Positions 61,611 through 64,000 of a stretch of DNA of 64,000 nucleotides are shown one piece after another. Position 1 is the stretch's first letter. Each line of letters starts with the position of its first letter. The stretch lies in the NCBI GenBank assembly GCA_964549495.1, contig CAZJWJ010000006.1:1-64000 (forward strand), in the 5' to 3' direction. The notes below the pieces were generated by a model, which had not been told where the DNA came from, did no database searches, and was given only the letters and a program-made list of their open reading frames with translations. Made by a program: the position numbers and the translations under genes. This DNA is from JACKBJ01 sp964549495 (GTDB taxonomy: Bacteria > Chloroflexota > Anaerolineae > Epilineales > Epilineaceae).

Positions 61611-62663
61611 TTAATGCTCGACCAGCGCTTCCCAGACCGTCAGGGCCACGATGGCCACGACGCCCAGGATGCCGATCCAGGTACTGGCTTCCTCGAGGCG
61701 CGTCCAACGCCGGATGGCCGCGTCGATGAAGGGCCAGGTGAACATCACGAAGACCACCAGGCCCATGCTCAGGACCGCGGCCGTGCCGGAAAAGAGCTTG
61801 AGCCAGCGGAAGGCGACGTAGAAGAACCACTCCGGCTTGATGACCTCCGGCGTGACCAGCGGGTTGGCCGGCTCGCCCAAGAGGGCCGGGAAGATGGTGG
61901 CCAGCGCGCTGAGCAGGATCATCAGCACCAGGCCGATGATCAGCTCCGTGTAGAGGTGGTCCGGGAAGAAGTCGAAGGTCCTCTCCCGCTCCTCCTCCGT
62001 CTCGCTTTCGAAATGCAGGTCGGTGACGCCCTGCAAGCGGATGATGGCGATGTGCACCACCACCAGGGCCGCGATGGTCACCGGCAGCACCGCCGCGTGC
62101 AGCACGTAGAAGCGCGACAGGGTGAGCTGGTTGTAGCTATCGCCGGCCAAGAGCATGCGCTTGGCCATTCCGCCGACCACCGGCACCGTGTCGGCGATGT
62201 TGGCGCCCACCGTCGCGCCCCAGAAGCTCAGCTGCTCGTAGACCAGGCTGTAGCCGGTGAAGCCGGTCATCAGGGTGGCGATGAGCAGGCACATGCCCAC
62301 CATCCAGTTGATCTCGCGCGGCTTGCGGTAAGCGCCGGTGAAGTAGACCCGCATCTGGTGCAGGATGACCGCCGCGATCATCAAGGTGGCGGCCCATTTG
62401 TGCACGCTGCGGATGTACCAACCGAAGCTGGCCTCTTCGGTGATGTAGCGCACCGACTCGTAGGCCGTCTCCGGCGCCGGCTGGTAGTAGAAGGCCAAGA
62501 GGATGCCGGTGACGATCTGGACCACGAAGAGGTAGGCCGGCGTGCCGCCCAGCGCGAACCACCAGCGCTCGAGGTGATGCGGCACCGGCTCGTTGGTCAG
62601 CGTGCGCAGATCCTCGCCGGAGACCGGCAGTCGCTGGCCGAACCAGTCGCGCAGCAGCGTCAC
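61611..62663 (-). CDS. Cytochrome b of a bc/b6f-type complex
   Basis: 350 residues from GTG 62663, which overlaps the Rieske stop (GTGA). Four haem ligands: His88 and His102 (13 residues between) and His189 and His204 (14 between, the spacing of cytochrome b6 rather than mitochondrial cytochrome b). The Qo motif KPEWFFYVAF is at 276-285. About eight helices are present, so the b6 and subunit IV parts are in one chain but shorter than classical cytochrome b. It oxidises quinol and passes electrons through haems and the Rieske centre. Gene order Rieske, cytochrome b, octaheme suggests that the octaheme protein is the electron partner. Confidence 0.94.
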   Translation of the reverse strand: MTLLRDWFGQRLPVSGEDLRTLTNEPVPHHLERWWFALGGTPAYLFVVQIVTGILLAFYYQPAPETAYESVRYITEEASFGWYIRSVHKWAATLMIAAVILHQMRVYFTGAYRKPREINWMVGMCLLIATLMTGFTGYSLVYEQLSFWGATVGANIADTVPVVGGMAKRMLLAGDSYNQLTLSRFYVLHAAVLPVTIAALVVVHIAIIRLQGVTDLHFESETEEERERTFDFFPDHLYTELIIGLVLMILLSALATIFPALLGEPANPLVTPEVIKPEWFFYVAFRWLKLFSGTAAVLSMGLVVFVMFTWPFIDAAIRRWTRLEEASTWIGILGVVAIVALTVWEALVEH

Positions 62664-63214
62664 GAGCGTCGACCTCCGCGCTCGGCCGAGGAGTCTTCGG
62701 CCAGACGCTCGGTGGGCACCTGGATGTAGAGCAGGCCCGAGCGGAGTTCCAGCGGATAGCGCGGCAGCGACTGGCCGGCCTCGGCCGGCGGCCCTTCGGT
62801 GGCCACGCCCGAGGGGTCGAATACCCCGTTGTGACAGGGGCAGAAGAAGCGATCGTTCTGGGCCTGCCAATGCACCTGGCAACCCAGATGCGGACAGACG
62901 CTGGAGAGCGCCACGAAGTCCTCCACGCCGCCGGCCTCGCCCTGGCGGGCGATGTTGATCGTCTCGCCGTTGGGCGCGCGGTACATCATCGCCGCGCCCG
63001 GCGCCAGCTCGTCGGCGCGGGCCAGGAACATCCACTGCCGCGCCGGATCGCCCGCCGGGTAGAGGTAGCGCATCGCCAGGCGCGCGAAGTTGCCGTAGCC
63101 GGCCACCAGCCCCAGGCCCATCGCCACTCCGGACAGCCGGGCCAGAAAGCCGCGCCGGCTGCTGCCCGCGCCCGGGTCGGACGGGGCGGAAGAAGGCTTG
63201 TCGCTCGGGTCCAT
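62660..63214 (-). CDS. Rieske iron-sulfur protein of the bc complex
   Basis: 184 residues; ATG 63214 with GAGGAGG about 6 nt upstream. A Tat-like signal/anchor (SSRRGFLARLSGVAMGLGLV) near residues 19-40 is followed by the Rieske fold with CPHLGC (Cys107, His109) and CPCHNG (Cys125, His128), giving the 2Fe-2S ligands, plus the disulfide Cys pair. It takes electrons from quinol at the periplasmic face. First gene of the Rieske-cytochrome b-octaheme operon, with a consensus -35 box and palindrome upstream. Confidence 0.95.
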   Translation of the reverse strand: MDPSDKPSSAPSDPGAGSSRRGFLARLSGVAMGLGLVAGYGNFARLAMRYLYPAGDPARQWMFLARADELAPGAAMMYRAPNGETINIARQGEAGGVEDFVALSSVCPHLGCQVHWQAQNDRFFCPCHNGVFDPSGVATEGPPAEAGQSLPRYPLELRSGLLYIQVPTERLAEDSSAERGGRRS

Positions 63215-63252
63215 GCGCGCCTCCTCGGGTCCACGGGTCTCGTCGAGCATGC

Positions 63253-63280
63253 ATTGTTCACGGCATCTTTTTGCTGTCAA
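63253..63280 (-). promoter_or_regulatory. Promoter of the Rieske-cytochrome b-octaheme operon
   Basis: On the minus strand a perfect -35 TTGACA (63280-63275) is followed after 16 nt by AACAAT (63258-63253, 4 of 6 matches to TATAAT). Transcription would start near 63246, about 32 nt before the Rieske ATG. The poor -10 is consistent with activator dependence. Confidence 0.6.
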
Positions 63281-63312
63281 GCGTAAGCAAAATACCCCTT
63301 CCGTGCCGCTCA

Positions 63313-63326
63313 TTGCGCTAGCGCAA
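63313..63326. promoter_or_regulatory. Perfect palindrome of Crp/Fnr (NnrR-like) operator type
   Basis: TTGCGCTAGCGCAA is a perfect 14-bp palindrome of the form TTGCG-N4-CGCAA. This resembles sites of NO-responsive NnrR regulators in proteobacteria and fits the general TTG-N8-CAA spacing of Fnr-type boxes. Its centre is about 73 nt upstream of the predicted start of the Rieske operon, on the far side of the -35. It also lies about 90 nt upstream of the divergent redoxin gene. Confidence 0.6.
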
Positions 63327-63409
63327 AGACGCACCTTCTTGCTGGCGATAGGCTGGTCTCGAGGTCGAGTTCCGAAGATCCGGTCTCGAGGATGGCGAAG
63401 GAGGCGGTC

Positions 63410-64000
63410 ATGACCTCGGAGGGTCCGAGCAAGGAGATGAGCGTGGCGCAGGTCCTGGCCCGGTGGCCGGAGACCACCGCCGTGTTCCTCTCCCTGAGAA
63501 CCGCCTGTCCGGGCTGTGCCCTGTCCCGTTTCTGCAGCCTGTCCGACGTGGCCCGCGAGTACGCGCTGCCCGTCGAAGAGATCCTCGAACGCCTGCAGGA
63601 GGCCATCGCCAGTCGAGTCGACGCAGCCGAGGGCTCGGAGGCATCGGCCTCCGAGCGCGGCCCCTCGATCGACGACCCCTTCGAGAGCCCGCGGCGCTCG
63701 CTCCGGGCCGCGGCGGCCATCCTGCTCTTGGCCGGCCTGATCCAAGCCTGCGGCGGCATGGCGGATCCCCCTCCCGGAGCGGCCGTGGACGAGGCCGGCG
63801 CGCGGGTCGCGGCGGCTTCCGATCGGAGCCCCTCCGGCGACCCCGCGGCGATCGACGAGCAACCGGCATCGGATCCGTCGCCGACCCCGGCCGGCCTGCG
63901 CGGCGAGCCGATCCTGCCCGAGCGCCCGGCCCCCGACTTCCTGCTGCAGGGTCCGGGCGGTGCCGACTGGCGCCTGTCCGAAGCTCGCGGTCGCGTGGTC
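63410..64000 (+). CDS. DUF1858-membrane-redoxin fusion protein, 3' partial
   Basis: At least 197 residues; the frame runs off the right edge without a stop. ATG 63410 has AAGGAGG 5 nt upstream. Residues 1-65 are a DUF1858/ScdA-N-like domain (MSVAQVLARWPETTAVFLSL, CPGC at 33-36, then Cys42). Residues about 100-113 form a hydrophobic segment (LRAAAAILLLAGLIQACGG) ending in a lipobox-like LIQAC. A Pro/Ala spacer leads to APDFLLQGPGGADWRLSEARG, the start of a thioredoxin-like redoxin/SCO1 domain whose Cys motif lies outside. It is divergent from the Rieske operon and shares its regulatory region. Confidence 0.75.
   Translation, partial: MTSEGPSKEMSVAQVLARWPETTAVFLSLRTACPGCALSRFCSLSDVAREYALPVEEILERLQEAIASRVDAAEGSEASASERGPSIDDPFESPRRSLRAAAAILLLAGLIQACGGMADPPPGAAVDEAGARVAAASDRSPSGDPAAIDEQPASDPSPTPAGLRGEPILPERPAPDFLLQGPGGADWRLSEARGRVV

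Overview
The window is about 64 kb of very GC-rich (roughly 70%) bacterial chromosome with dense coding on both strands. I saw no rRNA, tRNA, CRISPR array, transposase or phage gene. Several secreted proteins combine a signal peptide, beta-propeller, vWA or protease modules, a Pro/Thr-rich linker and a short LPxL-type tail. Together with a HerA-NurA pair and DUF5666 proteins this suggests a member of the Chloroflexota, probably Anaerolineae-like. That placement is inference from protein style; no marker gene was compared.

Layout. 1-9.1 kb: two large convergent surface proteins, a subtilase cut by the left edge and a 1716-residue multidomain protein built on a C25 (gingipain-like) fold that seems to have lost its catalytic His and Cys. 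9.2-12.1 kb: a four-gene ABC-2 exporter operon. 12.2-13.8 kb: a Cas4-like membrane nuclease split into two reading frames, next to a HEPN/MNT toxin-antitoxin pair. 13.9-16.8 kb: small metabolic genes (RidA, double GNAT, cupin). 17.0-23.8 kb: an ECF sigma factor, a membrane DUF5666 protein in the anti-sigma position, a secreted DUF5666 protein and a double-propeller surface protein. The first two genes and the last two overlap by ATGA junctions, with a large inverted repeat between the pairs. 23.8-36.6 kb: housekeeping and surface genes (thioredoxin-TPR, VOC, LVIVD propeller, rhomboid, HAD 5'-nucleotidase, discoidin-domain protein, thiolase, APH-type kinase).

36.7-42.6 kb is a DNA-end-processing cluster on the minus strand: NurA, HerA, an Mre11/SbcD-like nuclease and both exonuclease VII subunits. 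No Rad50/SbcC is visible. 42.7-50.7 kb holds an M24 peptidase, DUF3052, Uma2, a double-vWA protein, a band-7/SPFH protein, an ICMT-like methyltransferase and an M15-like lipoprotein. 50.6-59.0 kb is again surface proteins (LVIVD propeller, repeat protein, two vWA proteins) around a Crp/Fnr regulator.

59.0-64.0 kb is an electron-transfer module: Rieske protein, b6-type cytochrome b and a membrane-anchored octaheme cytochrome of the hydroxylamine-oxidoreductase family form one operon. Its leader has a perfect -35 box and, upstream, a perfect palindrome TTGCGCTAGCGCAA of the Crp/Fnr (NnrR-like) kind. A divergent gene encodes a DUF1858-membrane-redoxin fusion that runs off the right edge. The strongest leads are this redox module with its operator, the end-resection cluster, the split Cas4-like nuclease, the inactivated C25 protein and the recurrent LPxL tails.
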